Both the position numbers and the translations under genes were made by a program. Below are positions 18,839 through 27,087 of a stretch of DNA of 64,000 nt, in pieces. The DNA comes from Sphingobacterium sp. Lineage in GTDB: Bacteria > Bacteroidota > Bacteroidia > Sphingobacteriales > Sphingobacteriaceae. Under the pieces are notes generated by a model. It was not told the DNA's origin and ran no database searches. It worked only from the letters and a program-made list of their open reading frames with translations. Numbering within the stretch: the first letter of the stretch is position 1; each line of letters opens with the position of its first letter. The stretch spans positions 1-64,000 of the forward strand of contig JAIRVH010000172.1 in NCBI GenBank assembly GCA_031253985.1, in the 5' to 3' direction.

Positions 18839-18911
18839 TTCGTAGTTTTGTACAAATTTACAAAAAGCACCGACATTTGGCACTTTTTACATCATCAAAA
18901 CTATATCAGAA

Positions 18912-19604
18912 ATGAGTATCGCTAGTAATTTAGAAGCATTAAGATTGGAAACCGAGGCTGTTGGCGTACAACTTGTAGCTGTTTCAAAAACAAAATCCAA
19001 TTCAGACATCATGGAAGCTTATGAAGCTGGGCAACGTATCTTTGGCGAAAATCATGTTCAAGAGTTGGTTGAAAAAGCAGCGCTTTTACCTAAAGATATT
19101 CAGTGGCATATGATTGGTCACCTTCAGACAAATAAGGTTAAATATATCGCACCTTTCATCAGCTTAATTGCATCAGTCGATTCATTAAAATTGCTTAAAG
19201 AAATCAACAAACATGCGCTAAAAGCAAAACGGACAATTGACTGTCTTTTACAAGTATATATTGCGGAAGAAGAAACAAAATTTGGTTTCGACCATGCCGA
19301 ACTCATCGAACTTCTCCGTGATGAAGAGTTTCTTGCGTTAAGAAATATTCGTATATGCGGTTTGATGGGAATTGCCTCGAATACTGATAAGGAAAAAGTA
19401 ATTAAAGCTGAATTCTATGAATTGAAGATGCTATTTGATGGAATTAAGGCAAGTTTCTACCGAAAAGACGACTATTTCAACACCTTATCCATGGGAATGT
19501 CCTCAGACTATAAACTGGCAATTGAAGAAGGTTCAACAATGGTACGGATCGGAAGTACAATTTTTGGCAAGAGAGTTATAAAACACTTTAAAAATAATGA
19601 CTAA
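18912..19604 (+). CDS. YggS family pyridoxal phosphate homeostasis protein
   Basis: A 230-residue PLP-binding protein of the alanine-racemase fold type (YggS/PROSC), which controls free PLP and amino-acid balance. The PLP lysine lies in LVAVSKTKS. FGENHVQELVEKA, WHMIGHLQTNKVKYI and the C-terminal LSMGMSSDYKLAIEEGSTMVRIGS match the family closely. It overlaps the acetyltransferase gene by 8 bases, so the two are translationally coupled. Confidence 0.92.
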   Translation: MSIASNLEALRLETEAVGVQLVAVSKTKSNSDIMEAYEAGQRIFGENHVQELVEKAALLPKDIQWHMIGHLQTNKVKYIAPFISLIASVDSLKLLKEINKHALKAKRTIDCLLQVYIAEEETKFGFDHAELIELLRDEEFLALRNIRICGLMGIASNTDKEKVIKAEFYELKMLFDGIKASFYRKDDYFNTLSMGMSSDYKLAIEEGSTMVRIGSTIFGKRVIKHFKNND

Positions 19605-20049
19605 AACTACTATACGACAAGCAGTTATTGAAGACTGCCCACGAATGCTTGAGCTTATTAAAGAGCTTGCTATTTTCGAGAAAGCGCCATACGAAGTAAC
19701 CGTATCACTTTCAGAATTTGAGGATGCTGGTTTTGGTACTCAACCAGTATGGGGTGCCTTTGTTGCGGAGATAGCTGGCGAAATTGTTGGAATTTCATTA
19801 TATTATACACGCTATTCGACCTGGAAAGGCCGGAGACTCTATTTAGAGGATCTGATTGTCACAGAAAGCATGCGAGGTCTGGGAATTGGTAAACTACTTT
19901 TTGATAAGACGTTGTCCTATGGCAAACAGTGCGGATTTCATGGGATGGTATGGCAGGTCCTGGACTGGAATGAGCCGGCTATAAAATTTTATGAAAAATA
20001 TAAAGCAGAATTTGATGCAGAGTGGATCAATGTGTCAATCACTTATTAA
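19597..20049 (+). CDS. GNAT family N-acetyltransferase (diamine acetyltransferase-like)
   Basis: A 150-residue acetyl-CoA-dependent acetyltransferase. The V/R-x-x-G-x-G/A acetyl-CoA loop reads MRGLGIGKLLFDKTL. YLEDLIVTESMRG before it and YEKYKAEFDAEW at the end resemble spermidine/spermine and thialysine acetyltransferases of the SAT type, including the EKAPYEVTVS segment near the N-terminus. The exact substrate is inferred only from these similarities. It overlaps the end of yggS by 8 bases. Confidence 0.85.
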   Translation: MTKTTIRQAVIEDCPRMLELIKELAIFEKAPYEVTVSLSEFEDAGFGTQPVWGAFVAEIAGEIVGISLYYTRYSTWKGRRLYLEDLIVTESMRGLGIGKLLFDKTLSYGKQCGFHGMVWQVLDWNEPAIKFYEKYKAEFDAEWINVSITY

Positions 20050-20070
20050 ATAACAGGAATATTCAAATCA

Positions 20071-20862
20071 ATGCGGTTTCACTTTTTTTTAAAGATTTTA
20101 GTTCTCAGCGGTTTGTTATACGCATGTAATGGCCAAAATAGACCATCTGTAGGCATTCAGCATACCGATACACTCTCCTATAGCAGAAAAAACATAGATG
20201 AGCATAGCAATTATTTTCTAAAAGAAGACGATCGATTGGATACGACTTATTTCCGTGCAATATACCCTATTTTCCAGGAAAGCAAAATTAACGAGCTTAT
20301 TGCTAATGTGGTTCATCTCGAAGGTGATACAAGCATGGAAGAGGCTGCACATCGTTTTATTAATTCCTACAACGAATATGTTGAAGAGAATAATGGGAAG
20401 TCTACGGCAACTTGGAGCAGGGACCTACAAGTAGATGTAGTCGCCAATACCCCTATTTTCTTGGGAATACGAACCAAACAAGAAGAGTATACAGGTGGAG
20501 CACATGGAGACCACTTCACTCTTTACTCGAATTTTGATCGGCAATCCAACAAAGCAATTACAATCAATGACATCATTTTAGAAGATAACAGAGATAAATT
20601 CATAAAGATCGTTGAGCAACATTTCCGGAAGCAAGAAGGACTAAGCGATGATGATTCATTAAATGGAAAATATTTCTTTGAAGACGGTAAGTTTTCATTG
20701 GCGGATAATTTCACATTTGAAAAAAATGATATTCTGTTTTATTACAATGTATACGAGATCAAATCCTATGCCGAAGGAAATACAGAACTACGTATCCCCT
20801 ATACGACATTTAAGCATCTGATTTCAGATAAGGGACTAAACTATATCAATAGTATCAATTAG
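20071..20862 (+). CDS. DUF3298/DUF4163 (RsiV-like) lipoprotein
   Basis: A 263-residue exported lipoprotein with lipobox LYAC in the signal peptide MRFHFFLKILVLSGLLYAC. The first half matches the DUF4163-type segment (YPIFQESKINELIANVV, then SRDLQVDVVANTP). The second is DUF3298-like, with EEYTGGAHGDHFTLYSNFD and the closing YEIKSYAEGNTELRIPY. Relatives include the extracytoplasmic domain of RsiV, which binds lysozyme, but this protein is not an anti-sigma factor. It lies between the acetyltransferase and aspartate kinase genes on the same strand. Confidence 0.8.
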   Translation: MRFHFFLKILVLSGLLYACNGQNRPSVGIQHTDTLSYSRKNIDEHSNYFLKEDDRLDTTYFRAIYPIFQESKINELIANVVHLEGDTSMEEAAHRFINSYNEYVEENNGKSTATWSRDLQVDVVANTPIFLGIRTKQEEYTGGAHGDHFTLYSNFDRQSNKAITINDIILEDNRDKFIKIVEQHFRKQEGLSDDDSLNGKYFFEDGKFSLADNFTFEKNDILFYYNVYEIKSYAEGNTELRIPYTTFKHLISDKGLNYINSIN

Positions 20863-20885
20863 CAATCAACTAAACTAATCAATAA

Positions 20886-22148
20886 ATGCAGGTTTTTAAA
20901 TTTGGAGGGGCGTCAGTAAAAGATGCTGAAAGTGTCAGAAATTCAGCACGGATTATTTCAAAATATAAAGGCGACGCCTTGCTTGTTGTTATATCCGCTA
21001 TGGGGAAGACAACAAACCTCCTAGAGAAATTGACCAAAGAGTATTTTAATAACACAGGTTCGCAGTTTCAGACACTTGAAGACGCAAAAGAATTTCATTT
21101 TCATATCCTTCAGGAATTGTTCCCTGAAATCGGACATCCTATATTTGATGAAATTGCCAACTGCTTTGTCGAAATCGAATGGATCCTAGAAGAAGAACCT
21201 CAAGACTCATATGACTACCTGTTTGATCAGATTGTGTCAATGGGTGAACTTATCTCCACGAAGATCGTTGCGGCCTATGTTGCTTCAATTGGAGAAAAAG
21301 TAAAATGGCTCGATGCACGTGATTATATATTCACAGACAATACCTATCGCGAAGCTATAGTAGACTGGAACAAAACGGAAGAAAAAATTCGTACAGAGCT
21401 TCCTGCTATTCTCGACGAATACGTTGTAATCACGCAAGGATTTTTGGGCTCTACTTCTGAAAATTTCACCACGACCTTAGGCCGCGAAGGGTCCGACTAT
21501 TCCGCAGCGATATTTGCGTCCTGTTTAAATGCCGAAAATGTAACCATTTGGAAGGATGTACCTGGTGTGCTCAATGCGGATCCCAAATGGTTTGAAAAGA
21601 CTGAACTCATTCCTGAATTATCTTACACCGACGCGATAGAACTTACGTATTACGGTGCAACAGTCATCCATCCGAAAACAATAAAACCCCTACAAAACAA
21701 AAAGATTGCTCTGAATGTACGTTCCTTTGTTGATCCCGATTCACCCGGTACCATGATAAAGAGTACAAATCAGACCTTACCAGTACCCTCTTTTATCTTT
21801 AAGGTCAACCAGATTTTCATTTCCATCTCGCCGAGAGATTTCTCCTTTATAGTCGAAGACAACCTCCGGGATATCTTCAATTTATTTCATGAACATCGTA
21901 TCAAAATCAATATGATGCACAACACAGCAATCAATTTTACGGTATCAGTAGACGATACAGGGAAAAACCTAGTCGACCTGATCAATGAATTGGAGCAGCG
22001 TTTTAAGGTCAAGTATGAATCAGGACTAGAGCTAATTACAATCCGTTATTACAATCAGGAGACAATTGACCGTGTTTTGGTTGATAAGGAGGTTATTAGC
22101 GAATTAAAGGATACTTATACTTGCCAACTTCTTGTTAAAAAAATATAA
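20886..22148 (+). CDS. Aspartate kinase
   Basis: A 420-residue enzyme that phosphorylates aspartate, the first step to lysine, threonine and methionine. The start KFGGASVKDAESV is the family signature. The nucleotide-binding TTLGREGSDYSAAIFA and the WKDVPGVLNADP block follow. The last 120 residues carry ACT-like regulatory sequence (SPRDFSFIVEDNLRDIF). It is monofunctional, with no homoserine dehydrogenase domain. The stop is directly followed by the ATG of the next gene. Confidence 0.93.
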   Translation: MQVFKFGGASVKDAESVRNSARIISKYKGDALLVVISAMGKTTNLLEKLTKEYFNNTGSQFQTLEDAKEFHFHILQELFPEIGHPIFDEIANCFVEIEWILEEEPQDSYDYLFDQIVSMGELISTKIVAAYVASIGEKVKWLDARDYIFTDNTYREAIVDWNKTEEKIRTELPAILDEYVVITQGFLGSTSENFTTTLGREGSDYSAAIFASCLNAENVTIWKDVPGVLNADPKWFEKTELIPELSYTDAIELTYYGATVIHPKTIKPLQNKKIALNVRSFVDPDSPGTMIKSTNQTLPVPSFIFKVNQIFISISPRDFSFIVEDNLRDIFNLFHEHRIKINMMHNTAINFTVSVDDTGKNLVDLINELEQRFKVKYESGLELITIRYYNQETIDRVLVDKEVISELKDTYTCQLLVKKI

Positions 22149-23336
22149 ATGAACACATTAATCCTTCAAGAGGAGATTCAGCAGTTTTTAGAGAAAAACA
22201 TGCATGAGTCCCCAGCTAAAATTGCGTTAAAAAAATCTCCTTTTGAAGGAATATCTTCCGCTGAACTTGCAGCCCAGCTTGATGGTCGCCAGCGGGCAAG
22301 CATTAAAATTCCATTGTGGGCACAAACACCGGGAATCTACTTCCCCGCTAAGCTCAATCTTGAGCAATGTTCCTCCGAGAGAACGGGGGTGTTCAAAAGT
22401 TCGCTTATAAAAAAAGGAAGTCATTTAATTGACGCCACCAGTGGTTTCGGTGTTGATAGTTATTACTTCGCGCAAAAGGCTAAAAAAGTAACTTCCTGTG
22501 AGTTGAACCCCGAACTCGCAGCTATTTCAAAGCATAATGCGGCAGTGTTAAATGCGGATAATCTCCAAGTCATCGCCGCAAATGGAATCGATTATATTCT
22601 CAGGGATCCTGCTGCGCGATTTGATTATATTTACCTGGACCCATCAAGAAGAGTCCAGAACAAAAAGGTGTTTTTGCTGGACGAATGCGAACCTAATCTA
22701 GTTGAATTACAAGATGAGTTTTTTAAACATACTGAAACGATCATCAGCAAGCTTGCTCCATTATTGGATATATCGGCGGCAATACAAATGCTACGATATA
22801 TAAAAAATGTTTACGTCGTTTCTTTACAGAATGACTGCAAGGAACTCATTTTTATACAGGAAAAGGGCTACGAGGGGGAACCATCCATACATGCCGTAAG
22901 ATTGTTTCAAGAACAGCAACAACTTGTCTCCTTTACTTACGAAAACGAACGTGCAATCGTAAATGATTACAGTGCTCCCCTGTCCTATTTATATGAACCT
23001 GATGTCGCACTTTCCAAAGCTGGAGCTTTTAAAACGATTGCTCAAGTGTTCAATGTAAAAAAACTGCATAAAAACACCCACCTCTATACTTCTGATCAAA
23101 AGGTTGAGAATTTTCCTGGCAAGACATTTGTTATACAGCAAATAGAATCTTTCACTGATTTTAAGAAAAGTAAAAAGCAATTAAAATCCGATATCGTTGC
23201 AAAAAACTTTCCCCTGAAAACCGAGGAAATCAAAAAGAAGTTTAAAATAAAAGATGCCGGCGACTCATTCACATTTTTTACAACAACCCTAAATGATCAA
23301 TTTAGTGTCATACATACACAGCGCCTCCTAGATTAG
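22149..23336 (+). CDS. Class I SAM-dependent methyltransferase with THUMP-like domain
   Basis: A 395-residue protein with a Rossmann methyltransferase core in the middle. Motif I is LIDATSGFGVDSYYFA, with an acidic residue in CELNPELAAI, and the DYIYLDPSRR block is typical of these enzymes. The C-terminal part (about 300-395) is the THUMP-like domain (SFTDFKKSKKQLKSDIVAKN). Such domains point to an RNA substrate, though none is established for this family. It starts on the base after the aspartate kinase stop. Confidence 0.82.
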   Translation: MNTLILQEEIQQFLEKNMHESPAKIALKKSPFEGISSAELAAQLDGRQRASIKIPLWAQTPGIYFPAKLNLEQCSSERTGVFKSSLIKKGSHLIDATSGFGVDSYYFAQKAKKVTSCELNPELAAISKHNAAVLNADNLQVIAANGIDYILRDPAARFDYIYLDPSRRVQNKKVFLLDECEPNLVELQDEFFKHTETIISKLAPLLDISAAIQMLRYIKNVYVVSLQNDCKELIFIQEKGYEGEPSIHAVRLFQEQQQLVSFTYENERAIVNDYSAPLSYLYEPDVALSKAGAFKTIAQVFNVKKLHKNTHLYTSDQKVENFPGKTFVIQQIESFTDFKKSKKQLKSDIVAKNFPLKTEEIKKKFKIKDAGDSFTFFTTTLNDQFSVIHTQRLLD

Positions 23337-23382
23337 ACATTTTCATTACAATTGTCGAAATTCTTCTCCGTAATTTTAATGC

Positions 23383-24372
23383 ATGGATAAAATAGCATTA
23401 TCAGCATTGGACTTAGCGCCAATCAAAAAAGGAGAAAATACCGCGAGTGCCCTAGGACGTACTGTAAAAATTGCCCAACATATAGAGAAACTGGATTTTA
23501 AAAGGATCTGGGTTGCCGAGCATCATAATATGGAATATATAGCCAGCTCAGCAACATCACTCCTGATACAGCATATAGCGGCAAATACCGATCATATACG
23601 TGTAGGCTCCGGGGGCATCATGCTTCCTAATCATGCACCATTGGTCATTGCCGAGCAATTTGGCACATTGGAGACCTTATTTCCGGGTCGTATTGATCTT
23701 GGTTTGGGACGTGCTCCAGGAACTGACCAGCTGACCGCCATGGCATTACGGAGAAACAATCTGAATACAGCCTTTCAATTCCCACAAGAAGTAAAAGACC
23801 TGCAGCGTTATTTCAGTGCAGATAACTTTGATGCAAAAGTTAGAGCTTTTCCGGGCGAGGGTTTGGATATTCCACTCTATATTTTGGGGTCAAGTACCGA
23901 CAGTGCATATCTAGCAGCTAGCCTAGGTCTTCCCTATGCCTTTGCGACACATTTTGCACCAGCACAATTTGCAGCTGCAAGTATGATTTACCACCAAAAT
24001 TTTGTGCCTTCGGAAGTTTTAGAAAAACCCTATTTCATCTCCTGTGTCAATGTTATTGCAGCGGACAGTACCGAAGAAGCCAATTTTTTGGCAACAAGCT
24101 TCTATAATTTATTTGCCGGCATAGTGACCAACACAAGAAGACCTCTTTCGGAACCGACGCAAGAAGTAATTTACAAAGGTATCGCGGCAATTGAGCAGGC
24201 TGTGCAGAGTATGGCTTCCTGCGCATTTATCGGTGATGGCGACAAAATCCGTCCGGAAATAGAAAAGTTTGTTAAAGATCACAAGGTCGATGAAATCATG
24301 GCAACTTCCTATATTTTTGATGATGAAAAATGTCTCCGGTCATTTTCATTGTTAAAAGAGCTCTTTGGCTAG
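23383..24372 (+). CDS. LLM class flavin-dependent oxidoreductase (luciferase-like)
   Basis: A 329-residue TIM-barrel flavoprotein of the bacterial luciferase family. [21 protein letters not shown] and [20 protein letters not shown] are close to the MsnO8/luciferase-like subgroup. [16 protein letters not shown] and [14 protein letters not shown] complete the FMN-binding pattern. The oxidised substrate is unknown. It is probably the last gene of the run from yggS, and a striking hairpin lies 15 bases after its stop. Confidence 0.88.
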   Translation: MDKIALSALDLAPIKKGENTASALGRTVKIAQHIEKLDFKRIWVAEHHNMEYIASSATSLLIQHIAANTDHIRVGSGGIMLPNHAPLVIAEQFGTLETLFPGRIDLGLGRAPGTDQLTAMALRRNNLNTAFQFPQEVKDLQRYFSADNFDAKVRAFPGEGLDIPLYILGSSTDSAYLAASLGLPYAFATHFAPAQFAAASMIYHQNFVPSEVLEKPYFISCVNVIAADSTEEANFLATSFYNLFAGIVTNTRRPLSEPTQEVIYKGIAAIEQAVQSMASCAFIGDGDKIRPEIEKFVKDHKVDEIMATSYIFDDEKCLRSFSLLKELFG

Positions 24373-24386
24373 GAAACACAAATATT

Positions 24387-24430
24387 ATATACGGTGAATT
24401 TTATATATTTAAACAAAATTCACCGTATAT
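24387..24430 (+). promoter_or_regulatory. Perfect 16-bp hairpin reaching the start codon of the next gene
   Basis: ATATACGGTGAATTTT (24387-24402) and AAAATTCACCGTATAT (24415-24430) pair perfectly around a 12-base loop. The right arm includes the first two bases of the ATG at 24429. It could terminate transcription after the oxidoreductase gene or block translation of the lipoprotein. No T-tract follows, so translational control is at least as likely. Confidence 0.6.
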
Positions 24431-25241
24431 GAATATTTCCATTACCCTTAGCCTGATCCTGGGATTATTTTCCCTACAGGCATGTACAAACTCTTCTACA
24501 AAACAGCATAGAAATTTACCTGATACAGCAAATACTTCGGATAGTTTAGCCCTATCAACTAGCGATAGCACTACATCGTTCATTTCTCCTAAAACCGATT
24601 CTTCACAAGGACAGATTTTTCTCGTTCGCAGCTATCGCATATGGGAAAAGAACGATCCTACAACAGTATTAAACAAAGAATGGTATGATCTCTACGAAGA
24701 GAATGGCCAATATTATTTAGGTAAAGTCGATTATGAGGTCAAGGACGGTTTTGACGATTGCGCACAAGTAGCGACTAAAAGCGTTGAATCACGAAGAAAT
24801 TCATTATTATTCTTGAAACTCAAGGGGCTTAAAGCTGGTGCCGTGGAACATGTTAAAATAAGTCACTCCGAAGTTTGGCCAAAAGAATCCGTTGTATATT
24901 CTTTCAATAACCAAAAGATAAATCTTAAGGGCTCGGGAACTATTGAGTCCACAGAAGTACAAACAGACGAAAAAGGGCACGAAAAGGTATTTCATGAGGT
25001 TACCAATTACAAACTGCTCTATATCCCAAGTAATGGCAATAAAGAAAAGATACTTTTTCAGGTTGACCAATATGATCACATATTTATGTCGACTTTATTC
25101 GTTGGGGATATCGACCGAGATGGTGTATTAGATTTTGTTTTTTCCAATCCAAAAAATTATGAAGAAGAAGCTATGCTACTGTTTCTGTCCAATCACGGCA
25201 ATCCACTGATGTTTGACGCAGAAGAACAATTTGACTGTTAA
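24429..25241 (+). CDS. Hypothetical lipoprotein with calcium-loop-like DxDxDG segment
   Basis: A 270-residue exported lipoprotein. The signal peptide MNISITLSLILGLFSLQAC ends in a lipobox cysteine, followed by a Ser/Thr-rich linker. Near the C-terminus is DIDRDGVLDFVF, an Asp-rich loop like those of FG-GAP and dockerin calcium sites. The function is unknown. I chose the ATG at 24429 because it begins the signal peptide; the frame is open further upstream to 24330. That ATG sits at the edge of the hairpin at 24387-24430. Confidence 0.7.
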   Translation: MNISITLSLILGLFSLQACTNSSTKQHRNLPDTANTSDSLALSTSDSTTSFISPKTDSSQGQIFLVRSYRIWEKNDPTTVLNKEWYDLYEENGQYYLGKVDYEVKDGFDDCAQVATKSVESRRNSLLFLKLKGLKAGAVEHVKISHSEVWPKESVVYSFNNQKINLKGSGTIESTEVQTDEKGHEKVFHEVTNYKLLYIPSNGNKEKILFQVDQYDHIFMSTLFVGDIDRDGVLDFVFSNPKNYEEEAMLLFLSNHGNPLMFDAEEQFDC

Positions 25242-25252
25242 TCGAACCTATA

Positions 25253-25909
25253 ATGGGAAAAATGAACTACTACTTGCATCAGATGCAATCCATCCATAGA
25301 GCCTTGATTTCGGTCTTTTTCTTTCTGTTGATCTACCTGATCTCGCCGATCAAAAGCCTTCCGCTGCTTAACTTAATGTTATGCTGGTTTGGCTTTTGCG
25401 TAGTCTATATTTGTATATCCTGGTACACATTCTACACAATGCCAATTGCTTCCATTGCTCAGAAAGCACAGCAAGAGGATGGCAGCCGTCTCTTTGTTTC
25501 GTTATTTATTATTCTAGTGACCATAGGCTGTTTTGTTTCGGTATTGATGATTATTATATCAAGTAAGGACAAAGAGTTAAATGACGCGTATATTATCATT
25601 ATTTGCATATTAGCTATGCTGTCCTCCTGGGTATTGGTGCATACGATATATACATTTCATTACGCCCGTCTATACTATGAAAATAAAGCTGCTGGAACTG
25701 GTCTAGAATTTCCGGGAGGCGACAAGCCCGATTATTTGGACTTTGCGTATTTTTCATTTGTGATGGGCTGTACCTTTCAGGTTTCTGACGTGGGAGTCTC
25801 TTCAAAAAAGATACGAAGAGTAGCGCTATTCCATGGCCTCCTCTCCTTTGCTTTAAATACATTTGTTGTTGCACTGACGATAAATATCATTTCTGGATTA
25901 ATCAATTGA
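25253..25909 (+). CDS. DUF1345 family membrane protein
   Basis: A 218-residue protein with five hydrophobic segments. Its C-terminal half, PDYLDFAYFSFVMGCTFQVSDVGVSSKKIRR and then LLSFALNTFVVALTINI, is typical of DUF1345. Members are inner-membrane proteins of unknown function, distantly channel-like. The alternative ATG at 25262 (MNYYL) would shorten it by three residues. The gene follows the lipoprotein gene by 11 bases and is probably in one unit with it. Confidence 0.82.
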   Translation: MGKMNYYLHQMQSIHRALISVFFFLLIYLISPIKSLPLLNLMLCWFGFCVVYICISWYTFYTMPIASIAQKAQQEDGSRLFVSLFIILVTIGCFVSVLMIIISSKDKELNDAYIIIICILAMLSSWVLVHTIYTFHYARLYYENKAAGTGLEFPGGDKPDYLDFAYFSFVMGCTFQVSDVGVSSKKIRRVALFHGLLSFALNTFVVALTINIISGLIN

Positions 25910-25951
25910 GTTTTGGCCAAAAAGTCTTATTTTAGAGCAAAAATTACACAC

Positions 25952-26338
25952 ATGAAGTTGTTTATCCCATTGGCCACGCTCAGTTTATTTATTATTCTAA
26001 TTACCTCATGTGCAAAAAAAGATGACACAGGGGGTGGATCTGCTGGGGCTTCCGGCAGCTTTATAGGCCGTGTTCAATATCAGGATAATACATTGGATGT
26101 GGATCGGGATAATCGTTTAATACGTGTATTACAAGTGAGCGGAAATACCTATAAAATTGAATTTTATACAGGCATTCCGAATATTACAGACCTTTTATTA
26201 AATAAAACAAATGATAGTACTTGGATCTCTCCTGACACCACAGGCTTAAAAGAAGTGACAATTGTAGGAAAATCGCTGACAATTAACTATCAAGCCAATA
26301 GCCGGAGCTGGATTGTCAATAACGCTGTACGTAAATAA
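25952..26338 (+). CDS. Hypothetical lipoprotein, 128 residues
   Basis: The ATG at 25952 begins a signal peptide (MKLFIPLATLSLFIILITSC) ending in a lipobox cysteine, then a Gly/Ser linker and a short beta-rich domain. The frame is open upstream to a TTG at 25913, but that gives no better N-terminus. I recognise no family. It is 42 bases downstream of the DUF1345 gene and 91 bases before the cytochrome gene. Confidence 0.65.
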   Translation: MKLFIPLATLSLFIILITSCAKKDDTGGGSAGASGSFIGRVQYQDNTLDVDRDNRLIRVLQVSGNTYKIEFYTGIPNITDLLLNKTNDSTWISPDTTGLKEVTIVGKSLTINYQANSRSWIVNNAVRK

Positions 26339-26429
26339 TAATCAATCTAAATTGTCATTTTAAATTCATATTCTGTTTGAAAATTATCTCTTTCTCCCTA
26401 TATTTAGTTAAGCATAAAGGAAAAGAGAA

Positions 26430-26849
26430 ATGAAACAAATAAATAAATTAGGTGCGCTTGCATCGGTATTTGCTATTGCGCTTGCTTTGAGTGCATTTAG
26501 TTTCCAACAGGAAAAACCTAAGGAAGAACCCAAACCAACCAATCTAAAAGTTCTTCCAAAAAATATTTCCCATGACGAATTGATTTCCACCATGAAGGAA
26601 TTTAACGTTGCATTGGGAGTAAAATGTGGTTTCTGTCATGCACCGTCAAAAGAAGATCCAAAAAAACTGGACTTTGCAAGTGATGAGAACCACAAAAAGG
26701 ATATTGGACGGGCGATGATCAAGATGACCCAAAAGATCAACAAAAAGTATTTTAACCGCAGTTGGGATAGTTCTCCAGCCAAAGCGATTTCCTGTAAAAC
26801 CTGCCATGGCGGAAAAGAAGAACCAGAGATGGTCTTAGCGAAAAACTAA
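26430..26849 (+). CDS. Periplasmic dihaem c-type cytochrome
   Basis: A 139-residue exported protein with two haem-binding motifs: CGFCH at residues 66-70 and CKTCH at 122-126. The N-terminus is hydrophobic (LGALASVFAIALALSAFSF), a signal peptide or anchor. The LPKNISHDELISTMKEF segment and the position of the first haem motif resemble the reaction-centre cytochrome-c-subunit-like family common in Bacteroidota, where phototrophy is absent. It probably carries electrons in the periplasm. A terminator follows, so it ends the transcript. Confidence 0.85.
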   Translation: MKQINKLGALASVFAIALALSAFSFQQEKPKEEPKPTNLKVLPKNISHDELISTMKEFNVALGVKCGFCHAPSKEDPKKLDFASDENHKKDIGRAMIKMTQKINKKYFNRSWDSSPAKAISCKTCHGGKEEPEMVLAKN

Positions 26850-26868
26850 TCAAACCACATATTCAAGT

Positions 26869-26903
26869 AACACCATAGTACACTGTATTGTGGTGTTTTT
26901 TTA
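26869..26903 (+). terminator. Rho-independent terminator after the cytochrome gene
   Basis: AACACCATAGTA (26869-26880) pairs with TATTGTGGTGTT (26886-26897), with two G-T wobbles and a 5-base loop, followed by a T run. Confidence 0.8.
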
Positions 26904-27027
26904 TTTCCAGCATCTTTTAACAGCGAAGACTGGAAAAAATCGAATATTTCATTTTGCAAATAAACAAGGTGATACAATGGCAAGTACATAGATCGTCCAC
27001 TTTCGGAACATACTAAGTTTTACGAGG

Positions 27028-27066
27028 AAAAACAGGACATCTCTTTTAAAAAGTGCCCTGTTTTAA
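27028..27066 (-). terminator. Terminator of the reverse-strand SusCD/GxGYxYP operon
   Basis: AAACAGGACA (27030-27039) and TGCCCTGTTT (27054-27063) pair with one mismatch. Read on the reverse strand, the stem is followed by TTTTT. It lies just after the GxGYxYP gene stop. Confidence 0.65.
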
Positions 27067-27087
27067 ATTGTAGCGTATCTAACTCGA

